DNA from: Dietzia timorensis
GTDB taxonomy: Bacteria; Actinomycetota; Actinomycetes; Mycobacteriales; Mycobacteriaceae
DNA: 64,000 bases
Direction of reading: 5' to 3'
Assembly (NCBI RefSeq): GCF_001659785.1
Contig: NZ_CP015961.1
Span: 3,534,001-3,598,000 of the forward strand
The translations under genes were made by a program, and so were the position numbers. Below are positions 18,190-26,478 of the stretch, piece after piece (position 1 is the first letter of the stretch; every line of letters starts with the position of its first letter). The notes below the pieces were generated by a model, which searched no databases, had not been told where the DNA came from, and was given only the letters and a program-made list of their open reading frames with translations.

Positions 18190-19325
18190 CGCACCCAGGG
18201 CGCGAAGGGCGCGACCGGCATGCACGGCACCTCTTGCGCGTTCTCCGGGTCGAGCGCATTGAGGACGTAACGCCACGCCCGCTCGCTGTACAAGGTGGAA
18301 ATGTGCTCGGACAGGTCCTCCGGGCACCCTTCCTGCAGGTCGATGTTCGTCACGTTGTCGGCCTCGGCATAGAACTGCCTGTCGTATGGCGTGACGACCC
18401 AGTCGTAGTGGGTGACGATCGCCGTCGTTTCCACCCCCGGCGCCGCAGTCGTACCGTCCGGGTACACCTGCTTGGCGACCTCCGAGTCGAAGACCTGGTC
18501 GGTCAGGCCCGCCGCCGATCCGCCGAGGCTGCCGAATACGAGCGGGCCGATCACGGGAATGAGCGAACGAAGGAATGCGAATTCGCTCAACGTCGTGCCG
18601 GTCGACGGGGAGATACCTACCTTCGTGTGCACCTTTTCCGCCCCACCCAGGAGCTTGAGGTAGTAGTCGGGCGTGATTCCGCCGCCCTGGGAGTGGCCGA
18701 CGAGGTCGACCTGGTCTGCGCCGGTGGCCTCGAGCACCTGGTCCACGGTGTCCGAGAGGGCCTGGGCGGCCGAAGGGATGTCGTCGAGGGCCTGGAACGC
18801 CGATCCCGACACCGGGGCGATATTGCCGTAGTTATAAGTGAAAACGCAGTATCCGGCATTCTTGAGCAGAGGCGCACCCGCCTGGAAGGCAAGGGCCTGC
18901 GTCGTGGACGTCGGGTTGACGAGGACGACGGGGCGGGGATGCTCGGGGCTGGGCTCACAGTTCCAGTCGTTGGCCCCCGGGGGCGGGGTATTCGGCGCGA
19001 GCATCGCCGAGACACCCGCGGAGATATTGAACGGCACCGGCAGCGGCCCGCGCGTGGGATCCTCACCTATTTCGAGGTCGGGATCGAATTCGGGCGGAGA
19101 AAACAGCGACCCCGAGACCGAGTCCGACAGTTCCGTCGAGCCGAGCGATCCCGTGGACCCACCCTGATCTACGGAGCCCACCGAGTCACCAGAGCCCTCC
19201 GAACCGATCGACGCGCCCGGCACGCTCTGCGCGGCCGCATTCCCGATGATCGATCCGCCGAGTGCGATCGAGCCGGCCAGCGCGATGGCGATCCGCGCGG
19301 GACGAGATAGTGATCTGCGTGACAT
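18186..19325 (-). CDS. Secreted lipase/esterase (alpha/beta hydrolase)
   Basis: The 379-residue protein has a Sec signal peptide (Arg-rich, then ALAGSIALGGSIIG, cut near AAAQS). A Ser/Gly-rich linker of about 40 residues and the lipase core follow. VVLVNPT and the elbow GHSQGGGITP identify the nucleophile, and several Cys pairs fit an exported protein. It resembles class-2-type lipases and triacylglycerol esterases of actinobacteria. The catalytic His is probably in SEHISTLYS. It is likely a lipid-scavenging enzyme. No neighbours share its direction. Confidence 0.82.
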   Translation of the reverse strand: MSRRSLSRPARIAIALAGSIALGGSIIGNAAAQSVPGASIGSEGSGDSVGSVDQGGSTGSLGSTELSDSVSGSLFSPPEFDPDLEIGEDPTRGPLPVPFNISAGVSAMLAPNTPPPGANDWNCEPSPEHPRPVVLVNPTSTTQALAFQAGAPLLKNAGYCVFTYNYGNIAPVSGSAFQALDDIPSAAQALSDTVDQVLEATGADQVDLVGHSQGGGITPDYYLKLLGGAEKVHTKVGISPSTGTTLSEFAFLRSLIPVIGPLVFGSLGGSAAGLTDQVFDSEVAKQVYPDGTTAAPGVETTAIVTHYDWVVTPYDRQFYAEADNVTNIDLQEGCPEDLSEHISTLYSERAWRYVLNALDPENAQEVPCMPVAPFAPWVR

Positions 19326-19376
19326 ATTGCTCCTAGCAACCGAAATAATAGTTCACGCAGACAAGGCGGTTTCTAG

Positions 19377-20981
19377 TGGTCGACGCAACACTGCTGTTAG
19401 TTGGTGGTGATTAGATCACGCAGACGCTCGGCTGGGGTATCCCAGTCGAGCGTTTTGCGTGGACGGCCGTTGAGTTCCTGGGCGACGTGCTCGAGATCGG
19501 TAGGACTGTGAACGCTCAGGTCGGTGCCCTTGGGGAAGTACTGCCGCAGCAGGCCGTTGGTGTTCTCGTTGCTTCCGCGCTGCCAGGGGCTGGCAGGGTC
19601 GCAGAAGTAGACCTGCATGTCGGTGGCGACCGTGATCTGCTTGTGTCGGGCGAGTTCGGCACCTTGATCCCAGGTCAGCGATCCGCGTAGGTGCGCGGGC
19701 AGATCACCGATCGCGGTGATGAGCGCGTCGCGGACCTGTTCGGCGTCGTGCCCGTCGGGCAGGTGCAGCAACATCGTGTAGCGGGTGGCACGCTCGACGA
19801 GAGTCCCGATCGCGGATTTGTTCTGCTCACCGGTGATCAGATCCCCTTCCCAATGCCCGGGAACAGCGCGGTCGTCCACTTCGGCGGGACGGTCGCTGAT
19901 CATTACCATCGGGTCGACGAACCGCTGATACCGCTCACCTTCTTTCCGCTGCGGCTTACGCTTGGTCCGCCCAGTCCGGAGTGCGTGCTGCACTTCCTTC
20001 TTCAGACCGCCGCGGGCTTGGAAATACAGCGCTTGATAGATCGTTTCGTGGCTCACCCGCATGCTTTCGTCGTCGGGATGATCCCGCCGCAGACGGTGCG
20101 AGATCTGCTCCGGCGAAAGTTTTCTCGACAAGCCTTCCTCGACCGCTGCCCGCAGGACTTTGTTCACCACCAGTTTGGACCGCTTCGGCCGCACCCGCGC
20201 CGCCGCCGCATCCCGATGCGCCTGATGCGGCAGATACCGGCCAGCGATGCTGTGCTCGCGTACCTCGCGGGAGATGCTGGAGACATTCTTGCCGATCCGG
20301 GCAGCGATCGTGCGCATCGAATCCTTGACCACCAGCCCATCGGCGATCGCAATCCGGTCATCGAGAGATAGGTAACGGGTACTGATCACCGGAGATGCTG
20401 CGGCGTCTACGCAGGTCGCACTAGTCACGGTTTGTTTGTAGACCGTGCCGGATCGATAATCCACGACCCGACCGTCCGGATAGATCCGCGTGTTGCGGGT
20501 ACGCCGGATTCCCTGACGCCAGTCCCGGCCGGTGCGCTCGTTGACTCCCACCTCGCGGGCCGCGCGCGCTGCGGTCCAACCCTGATCTATCAACTCGAGG
20601 AACCGTTTCTTGGCCTCCGGCTTACCGAACGCCCGCGGGGCAGCGTCAACCAGACCAGCAGCGACCAAAATTCGACGAGCCACGCAGAACGCCACACCGC
20701 ACTCGATCGCTGCCTTGTTGATCGACCCGGTCCGATCGAACACCTCCACGATCTGCCTCGAGTCGGCCGGCTTGCCCACTCCACGCAGGCGCCCCACCGG
20801 CCGACCGATCGCCCGCAAAATCGCATAACACCGCTGCCGTGGCACACCCACCACCACAGCGGCTTCCTTCACCGGAACCCCGGCATCAACCAGCCGCGCT
20901 AACTGGTCACCGAACTGAACACAGTCCTCCTGAAACGACATGATCGCCGCAACCTCTCATCTGAGAGTGTTGCGACGATCA
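19377..20981 (-). mobile_element. IS30-family insertion sequence, apparently intact
   Basis: One full transposase gene is flanked by related ends. The left end TGGTCGACGCAACACT (19377-19392) and the complement of the right end TGATCGTCGCAACACT (20966-20981) agree at 14 of 16 bases. The inner eight bases GCAACACT are identical in both. If the true ends are at GCAACACT, the flanks give a 3-bp direct repeat GAC and a reconstructed palindromic target TGGTCGACGATCA. IS30 elements are known to favour palindromes. The element lies beside the damaged efeO/efeB locus. Confidence 0.8.
19397..20941 (-). CDS. IS30-family transposase
   Basis: The 514-residue DDE transposase is longer than classical IS30 (383 residues) because of an N-terminal HTH array: one HTH near 20-45, another near 55-85, and the IS30 HTH_38 motif LSLDDRIAIADGL. 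The catalytic core shows VPGHWEGDLITG (first Asp), LTWDQGAEL (second Asp) and PWQRGSNENTNGLLRQYFPK (Glu). No frameshift or stop interrupts it. Its ATG lies inside a large hairpin at the right end of the element (20939-20983). Confidence 0.93.
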   Translation of the reverse strand: MSFQEDCVQFGDQLARLVDAGVPVKEAAVVVGVPRQRCYAILRAIGRPVGRLRGVGKPADSRQIVEVFDRTGSINKAAIECGVAFCVARRILVAAGLVDAAPRAFGKPEAKKRFLELIDQGWTAARAAREVGVNERTGRDWRQGIRRTRNTRIYPDGRVVDYRSGTVYKQTVTSATCVDAAASPVISTRYLSLDDRIAIADGLVVKDSMRTIAARIGKNVSSISREVREHSIAGRYLPHQAHRDAAAARVRPKRSKLVVNKVLRAAVEEGLSRKLSPEQISHRLRRDHPDDESMRVSHETIYQALYFQARGGLKKEVQHALRTGRTKRKPQRKEGERYQRFVDPMVMISDRPAEVDDRAVPGHWEGDLITGEQNKSAIGTLVERATRYTMLLHLPDGHDAEQVRDALITAIGDLPAHLRGSLTWDQGAELARHKQITVATDMQVYFCDPASPWQRGSNENTNGLLRQYFPKGTDLSVHSPTDLEHVAQELNGRPRKTLDWDTPAERLRDLITTN

Positions 20982-20983
20982 TG
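20939..20983. repeat. Near-perfect palindrome over the transposase start
   Basis: The left arm CATGATCGCCGCAAC and the right arm GTTGCGACGATCATG differ at one position. Inner CTCTCA/TGAGAG arms extend the stem to over 20 bp. The transposase ATG and its GAGAGG ribosome-binding site both fall inside. RNA read through from outside could fold here and hide the start site. Confidence 0.7.
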
Positions 20984-21152
20984 TGAACCCGCGACAATAT
21001 TGTTATGTGAGCCGATTTTTATTGCTTTTGCTTAAAACCCACTTTCCCGGTACCCCCATTTTTCAGTGATCCAGCACACGCCATTGTCGGTTTTTTCCAC
21101 GATTCCGCTGGCCACGACGTCAGACCCTGTGACTGTCGACAACTTTTTCCGA

Positions 21153-21955
21153 CTACCCCTCCAACAGCTCCTGCCCCCACCATTGCCCTTCTGCAAGGTC
21201 GGGCGGGCACGCGTACACGCCGGACGAGGTGTGAGTGATGTACTCATTGAGCGCGTCCGAACGCGACAGTCGGCGCTGCAGCGGAACGAACTGCGCCACG
21301 GGATCACGTTGAAAGCAGATGAAGAACAGCCCGGCATCGAGGTGTCCGAATCCATCGGAACCGTCGGTGAAGTTATAGCCGCGTCGCAGGATCCGGGTGC
21401 CCGAATTGGTATCGGGGTGCGCCAGCCGGACATGGGAATCCTCTGGGATCACCGGCTGCCGCCCGGTGGTCATCGCGAAGTCGGGTTCGTCGAACTCGAC
21501 GGCCTGGCCGAGCGGGGCGCCCTCGCGCTTGTCCCGGCCAATGACGCGTTCCTGCTCGGTGAGATTCGCGCGGTCCCACGCCTCGATGTCCATCCGGATT
21601 CGCCGGGTGACCATGTAGGTGCCGCCGTCCATCCACGAAGGACCGTCGCCCGACTGCGCCCATACCTGCGAATCCAGGGCTCCGACGTCATCGGATTTGA
21701 TGTTGGCGGTGCCGTCCTTGAACCCGAACATGTTGCGGGGCGTGCGCTGCGCGCTGGTCGTCGACGCGGTGCGGCCGAAGCCGAGCTGCGAATAGCGCAC
21801 CCCGACCACGCCGAAACCCATCCGCGCGAGATTGCGGATCGCGTGTACGGCGACCTGCGGGTCATCGGCGCAGGCCTGAATCACGATGTCGCCGTGGGAG
21901 CGCGCCGGATCGATGTCGTCCCCGGCGAATATCGGCAGATCCTCGAGCGCGGCCG
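21153..21955 (-). pseudogene. efeB: efeB remnant: Dyp-type peroxidase/deferrochelatase lacking its N terminus
   Basis: The coded part runs from about ALEDLPIFAGDDIDPARSHG through IQACADDPQVAVHAIRNLA, FGFKDGTANI (the GXXDG-type haem motif of Dyp peroxidases) and the C-terminal THTSSGVYACPP. That is roughly two thirds of EfeB. The Tat signal peptide and about the first 100 residues are missing. Upstream sequence passes straight into efeO in another frame. A 243-residue piece could still start at the GTG at 21884, but it would lack part of the first ferredoxin-like domain and any export signal. Best read as inactive. Confidence 0.8.
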
Positions 21956-22429
21956 GGCGTCGACGAGCGCGCTCGTCTGGTCGACGAGGACGTCAGTCTG
22001 GCCGGGCACGTAGTCGAGGTACTCCGACTTCGCATCCTCTACTTCCGTGGACCCCTGGAGGGTCTCCTTCTCCTCGCCGCTCACGGCGATCTCGCCGGAG
22101 ATCCCACGACCGACCGTGCCGGGCTTGCACGCCACCCGGTAGCCCCCGGGCGAGGCGATGTCCACGATGAGCGTGCCCTTGAGGCCCGGCCCGATATTCT
22201 CGACCTCTCCGAGGACGCGGCTGTCTTCACCAAAGACGTAGAACTCGGTGACCCTGTCGCCGGCGCTTTCCACCGTGAATCGCACGGGACTGGTCTGCGC
22301 TTCGGAGCTGCCGAGTTCACAATCGTCATTCGAGCTGGTGACGGCGATCGGCGCGTTCTCGCCCTCGCCCGTGTCGCCGCCGTCCTTTTCCGCGCAGGCG
22401 GCGAGTGAGCCGACGCCGATGGCAAACAC
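21956..22429 (-). pseudogene. efeO: efeO remnant: cupredoxin domain only, 3' truncated
   Basis: Residues 1-156 match the N-terminal cupredoxin half of the iron-uptake protein EfeO: lipobox-like SLAAC, VRFTVESAGDRVTEFYVFG and YRVACKPG. The first residues of the M75 peptidase-like domain follow (YLDYVPGQTDVLVDQTSALVDA). The frame then enters efeB DNA and ends after 26 unrelated residues. The M75 domain is gone. The visible start (GTG, 22429) gives an unusually short signal sequence. An ATG 18 bases further upstream is in a different frame, which hints at a second lesion. Confidence 0.78.
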
Positions 22430-22458
22430 GGCCCACGTTGCCGCGGCCCATCAGCAAA

Positions 22459-22477
22459 TTAGGAAAGGCTAGGTTTT
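22459..22477. promoter_or_regulatory. Possible DtxR/IdeR iron box upstream of efeO remnant
   Basis: TTAGGAAAGGCTAGGTTTT matches the consensus TTAGGTTAGGCTAACCTAA at 12 of 19 positions, including TTAGG and AGGCTA. It lies 30-48 bases upstream of the efeO start, where an iron repressor would be expected. It could equally affect the divergent hydrolase. Confidence 0.4.
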
Positions 22478-22580
22478 CTCCGCGGTGGCAACGCGGTATA
22501 CCCATAGAAGAACTAGAACACGTTGCAGTACGGTGGATACATCTACATTCTGCCCGCGCAGGAGGAGGAGATTCTCGCCC

Positions 22581-23462
22581 ATGGCCGACAACACCGGCAC
22601 CGCCGCACTCACCTTCGAGGGCTCGAGCCAGACGATCGAGGCCGACGGCTTCACGTTCCACTATCACGAGGCCGGTCCGGACGGTTCGCCGGAATCGCAG
22701 GTCCCGGTGTTGTTCCTCCACGGCTCTGGCCCCGGGGTCACCGCGTGGTCGAACTTCGGCGGCAACCTCCCCTACTTCGCCGCCCGGTTCCGCACGATCC
22801 TTCTCGACATGCCAGGTTTCGGGCTGTCCTCGGATCACGAATGGGAGCGCGCATATCCACTGGTGGCGGCGGATGCGATCGACACTTTTCTCGAGGCGAA
22901 GGGCATCGCACAGGTCGACATCGTCGGCAATTCCATGGGCGGGAACGTCGCGGCGGAGCTGGCCCTCGCCCACCCCGAGCGCGTGCGCAAGATGGCGCTC
23001 ATGGGCCCCGGCGGGCTCGCCGCTCCCCTGTTCTCGCCCGAGCCGAGCGAGGGTTCGCGCCGACTCTTCGAATTCCTCCAGGACCCCACCGATGAGAAAA
23101 TGTCGGCCTGGGTCGACACCATGGTGGGCAACAAGAAGGTCGTCTCCGACGAGCTCATCCGCGCGCGCACAGAAGCAGCCACGGCGCCCGGTGCGGTCGA
23201 ACGCATGTATTCGATCTTCGGGTCCATCCTCGATCCGACCAAGGAGTACACCCCGCTGTACGCCCGCGCGAGCAAGATCCGTCAGGAGACCATGCTCATC
23301 TGGGGCCGGGACGACCGGATGCTCCCCTACGAACAGGCGCACTTCGCCTTCCGCCAGCTCCCCCGCGCCGAGCTCCACGCCTTCTCGCGCTGCGGCCACT
23401 GGGCAATGATCGAACAGAAGGACAAATTCTCCCGTCTCGTGTCGGACTTCTTCACGCACTAA
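22581..23462 (+). CDS. Meta-cleavage-product-type C-C bond hydrolase (HsaD/BphD-like)
   Basis: The 293-residue alpha/beta hydrolase has the features of ring-fission product hydrolases: HGSGPGVTAWSNFGGNLP, LLDMPGFGLS, the elbow GNSMGGNVA with Ser118, WGRDDRMLP (acid Asp) and FSRCGHWAMIEQ (catalytic His). Related enzymes hydrolyse 2-hydroxy-6-oxo-dienoates in steroid or biphenyl breakdown. The ATG at 22581 follows GGAGGAGGAG and is preferred over an in-frame start at 22485. No dioxygenase or hydratase gene is nearby, so the physiological substrate is open. Confidence 0.82.
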   Translation: MADNTGTAALTFEGSSQTIEADGFTFHYHEAGPDGSPESQVPVLFLHGSGPGVTAWSNFGGNLPYFAARFRTILLDMPGFGLSSDHEWERAYPLVAADAIDTFLEAKGIAQVDIVGNSMGGNVAAELALAHPERVRKMALMGPGGLAAPLFSPEPSEGSRRLFEFLQDPTDEKMSAWVDTMVGNKKVVSDELIRARTEAATAPGAVERMYSIFGSILDPTKEYTPLYARASKIRQETMLIWGRDDRMLPYEQAHFAFRQLPRAELHAFSRCGHWAMIEQKDKFSRLVSDFFTH

Positions 23463-23478
23463 CCACACACCACCAGGT

Positions 23479-23527
23479 ATGACGGCGGAGTCGCGCCGCC
23501 AGGCGGGCCTCGCGCGTCCGCCGTCAT
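23479..23527. terminator. Hairpin formed by two inverted TGACGGCGGA copies
   Basis: ATGACGGCGGA (23479-23489) pairs with TCCGCCGTCAT (23517-23527). The 27-base interior folds further (GCCGCC/GGCGGG). It lies 17 bases after the hydrolase stop and before the permease gene, where a terminator is expected. Confidence 0.55.
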
Positions 23528-23606
23528 GGGCGACAATGGATGCGCGCGGAGCGGGCGACTTCGCCGTAACCTTGCAGCGGACACCCCGACGCAGGAGCAC
23601 GAGAAG

Positions 23607-24872
23607 ATGAACCGCCCCGCACCACTCGCCCGCTCGTTGGGACTGGGCGATGCCATTGCCATCGGACTCGGATCGATGCTCGGCGCAGGCGTATTCGCCG
23701 CGTTCGCGCCCGCCGCCGGGGTCGCGGGTTCGGCGATGCTCCTGGGACTGGCGCTCGCGGCCGTGGTGGCCTTCGCCAATGCCACCTCCTCCGCGCAGCT
23801 CGCGGCGCAATATCCGGATTCGGGCGGCACCTACGTCTATGGACGCGAGCGACTGGGCCCGTGGCCGGGATTTGCGGCCGGCTGGTTTTTCGTCGTCGGA
23901 AAGCTCGCCAGCTGCGCCGCCATGGCTCTGACCTTCGCCGCCTACGTCGCCCCGTCAGGCTGGGAGAAGCCCTTTGCCGTCGGCGCGGTTCTGGTCCTCA
24001 CCGCGGTCAACTATGTGGGCGTGACAAGAACCGCGGCGCTCACGAAGATCATCGTCGCCGTGGTGATCGCAGTGTTGGGTCTGGTCGCCGTCGCCGCTTT
24101 TGTCGCCGCGCCGTCGGACGGCGGCAAAGTCCTCCCAGGTCTCGGCTTCGGCGAGGGCGGTCCGGTCACGGGGTATGCGGTCCTGCAGTCCGCGGGCCTG
24201 CTGTTTTTCGCCTTCGCCGGGTATGCGCGCATCGCGACTTTAGGGGAGGAGGTCCGCAGGCCCGAGCGCACGATCCCTTCCGCGATCACCATCGCGCTCA
24301 CGGCGACGCTGCTCATCTACGCGGTGTTGGCCGTCGCAGCACTCGCGGTGCTGGGGCCCGAGCGGCTGGCGGACTCGTCCGACCCGCTCCGCGAGCTCGC
24401 TGCCGCAGGAGGCTGGGACTGGACGGCGCCGCTGGTCCAGATCGGCGCCGCCGCTGCTTCGCTGGGGGCCTTGCTCGCCCTCATCGCGGGCATCAGCCGC
24501 ACGAGCCTGGCGATGTCGCGCAATGGCGATCTCCCCCGCATCCTCGACGCCGTTCATCCGCGCTTTCGCGTCCCCCACCGCGCGGAACTCGCCGCGGCGG
24601 CCGTCGTCTGCGCCCTGGTGCTTGCTGCAGATCTGCGCTCGGCCATCGGGTTCTCCTCGTTCGGCGTCCTGCTCTACTACTTCGTCGCCAACGTTTCGGC
24701 ATTCACGCAGGACCACACGCACAGGCGGTATCCGCGCGCACTCGCGGTCGTCGGCGCCGTGGGCTGCCTCGTTCTCGTCGCCACACTCCCGTGGCACTCC
24801 ATTCTTGCCGGTGTCCTCGTGGGAGCCGTGGGTTTCGCATACCGCGCCGTGGTCGTACGCGCGAACGACTAG
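23607..24872 (+). CDS. APC-family amino acid permease
   Basis: The 421-residue protein has about 12 membrane helices. The APC signature GLGSMLGAGVFAAFAPAAG lies in helix 1, and SGGTYVYGRERLGPWPGFAAGW in helices 2-3. FAFAGYARIATLGEEVRRPERTIPSAI is the helix 6-7 region shared by YjeH/cationic amino acid carriers. It imports or exchanges amino acids at the cytoplasmic membrane; the specific substrate is not evident. The ATG at 23607 has GGAG upstream. Confidence 0.85.
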   Translation: MNRPAPLARSLGLGDAIAIGLGSMLGAGVFAAFAPAAGVAGSAMLLGLALAAVVAFANATSSAQLAAQYPDSGGTYVYGRERLGPWPGFAAGWFFVVGKLASCAAMALTFAAYVAPSGWEKPFAVGAVLVLTAVNYVGVTRTAALTKIIVAVVIAVLGLVAVAAFVAAPSDGGKVLPGLGFGEGGPVTGYAVLQSAGLLFFAFAGYARIATLGEEVRRPERTIPSAITIALTATLLIYAVLAVAALAVLGPERLADSSDPLRELAAAGGWDWTAPLVQIGAAAASLGALLALIAGISRTSLAMSRNGDLPRILDAVHPRFRVPHRAELAAAAVVCALVLAADLRSAIGFSSFGVLLYYFVANVSAFTQDHTHRRYPRALAVVGAVGCLVLVATLPWHSILAGVLVGAVGFAYRAVVVRAND

Positions 24873-24947
24873 GAGCTGCGCGCCGTGCGTTTCCATCCGG
24901 TGGAATCGGCGCACCCGCGGCGACGGTGCGCAGATACCGTGGGCACC

Positions 24948-25892
24948 ATGTCGACTGATAACCCTTCCGACTCCGAGGCCAGCGTCGAAACCACTACCCC
25001 GTCCACTCGAGTCGCCCTGGTCACCGGGGGGAGCCGCGGCGTCGGGCAGGGAGTTGCCCGGGCTCTCGCCGATGCCGGATGGCACGTGTACGTCACCGGC
25101 CGCAGCGCAGAGCGGCTCGCCGCGACCATCGAGGGTCGCGAGCACTCGATCTTCCCGCTCGAGGTCGACCACTCCGACGACGCGCGCGTGGAGGCCGCCT
25201 TCGATGAGATCCGCACGCGCTCGGGTCGCCTGGACCTGCTGGTCAACAACGTGTGGACCAACCCGAAGGGCTTCATGGGCTTCGGCTCGACATTCTGGGA
25301 GCGGCCGGTCGACGACTGGGATTCGCTCATCGGCATCGGGCTGCGCGCCCACTACGTCGCGAGCGTCGAGGCGGCGAAGATCATGGTTCCGCAAGGAAGC
25401 GGACAGATCGTCCACATTTCCTCGTTCGGATCGCGCGCGCCGTTCCACACCGTGCTCTACGGGATGAGCAAGACCGCGCTCGACAAGATGGCCGCCGACA
25501 TGGCCCACGACCTGCGCGAGACCGGCGTGCGCTGCAATTCCCTCTGGCTCGGCCTCATCCGCACCGAGCTGCTGTTGTCCTTCGGCATGGAGGAATTCAA
25601 TGGCTTCCCGCTGGATCGCGCGGAGGACCCCGAGTTCGTCGGCCGGGTCATCGCCGCGCTCGCCGAGGACCCCGACATCCGTAGCGGCGACACCATCATC
25701 ACCGCCGAGTACGGCCGCGGCCACGGGATAGTCAATAATGACGGCGCGCAGCCGATCTCGCACAGGGGCGCGTTCGGCGGAGGACCGTTATTCCCGCCGG
25801 TCACCGATGCGCAGCTCGGCCTCGACACCGCCGACGAGGTCGCCGAACACACGGGAAAGTCGGGCGCCGCCGAGAACGTCGCCGGCCACTAA
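24948..25892 (+). CDS. Short-chain dehydrogenase/reductase
   Basis: The 314-residue SDR has the cofactor motif TGGSRGVGQGVA (about 26-37), NNVW in place of the usual NNAG, and the catalytic Ser (HISSFGS) and YGMSK (Tyr-x-x-x-Lys). Like DHRS1-type classical SDRs it has VWTNPKGFMGFGSTFWE after the NNxx motif. The first 20 residues and the C terminus after residue 250 are extended. It uses NAD(P)H on an unknown alcohol or carbonyl. Confidence 0.85.
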   Translation: MSTDNPSDSEASVETTTPSTRVALVTGGSRGVGQGVARALADAGWHVYVTGRSAERLAATIEGREHSIFPLEVDHSDDARVEAAFDEIRTRSGRLDLLVNNVWTNPKGFMGFGSTFWERPVDDWDSLIGIGLRAHYVASVEAAKIMVPQGSGQIVHISSFGSRAPFHTVLYGMSKTALDKMAADMAHDLRETGVRCNSLWLGLIRTELLLSFGMEEFNGFPLDRAEDPEFVGRVIAALAEDPDIRSGDTIITAEYGRGHGIVNNDGAQPISHRGAFGGGPLFPPVTDAQLGLDTADEVAEHTGKSGAAENVAGH

Positions 25893-25902
25893 CCTTCCTG
25901 GG

Positions 25903-26478
25903 TCAAGCTCGGTTATTTTGCGCCTCCGGTTCCCACGCTGGATCACGTCCGATGAAGGCGATGAGCTGAATTACCGGGTCCTCGCTCGAAGTATGTATGG
26001 GCGGGCCGTACTGACCGGAGTCCCGGAGGACCTGTTCCATCTGTTTCATTCCGGCCAGGAGTTCGTTGGCGAAGTCCGGGTCAAGATCTGGAGTCCGGGA
26101 GTTGGCCCGCGCCAGGTCCCAGGTGTGCATGAACACATCCGCTGTGTAGATTCTGTCGATCACCTCGGCACATGTCTGGCCGGCCATCGGCCCCTTACGG
26201 ACGACTGTCGAATTGACGGCCGGGTCGGCCAGGTATTCCGAGAGTTCGCTGCTGCGGGTCGTCCACCGCGAAGCGAGCGAATCCGTGACGTCGTCGGCCA
26301 GGTCGAGCCCCATCCAGTCCGAAAGTACGGGAACGGGCCAGGCCAGCAGATGTTCGACGACGTCGTTGGCCGTCCATTCCGGGACCGGGGTGGGCAACGT
26401 TGGGTCGTTTAGTTCGCGAACCTCGTGAGCGAAGTTTTTGGCGAAGGTGTCATGTCGTGCGGCGAGAGTTTTCATCAT
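25903..26478 (-). CDS. TIGR03086-type mycothiol-dependent isomerase-like protein
   Basis: The 191-residue protein has a DinB-like four-helix bundle. WTANDVVEHLLAWP near 50-65 and HTWDLARA near 140 match the metal-binding His positions of the mycothiol maleylpyruvate isomerase family. Family members act as mycothiol-S-transferases or are uncharacterised. The ATG at 26478 overlaps the stop of the DHFR-like gene (ATGA), so the two are co-translated. Their divergent neighbour is an HxlR repressor. Confidence 0.75.
   Translation of the reverse strand: MMKTLAARHDTFAKNFAHEVRELNDPTLPTPVPEWTANDVVEHLLAWPVPVLSDWMGLDLADDVTDSLASRWTTRSSELSEYLADPAVNSTVVRKGPMAGQTCAEVIDRIYTADVFMHTWDLARANSRTPDLDPDFANELLAGMKQMEQVLRDSGQYGPPIHTSSEDPVIQLIAFIGRDPAWEPEAQNNRA

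Noticed and set aside
22326-23810. 494-codon open frame antisense to the C-C hydrolase
   Set aside because: It has no family similarity and lies wholly opposite genes with clear motifs and ribosome-binding sites.
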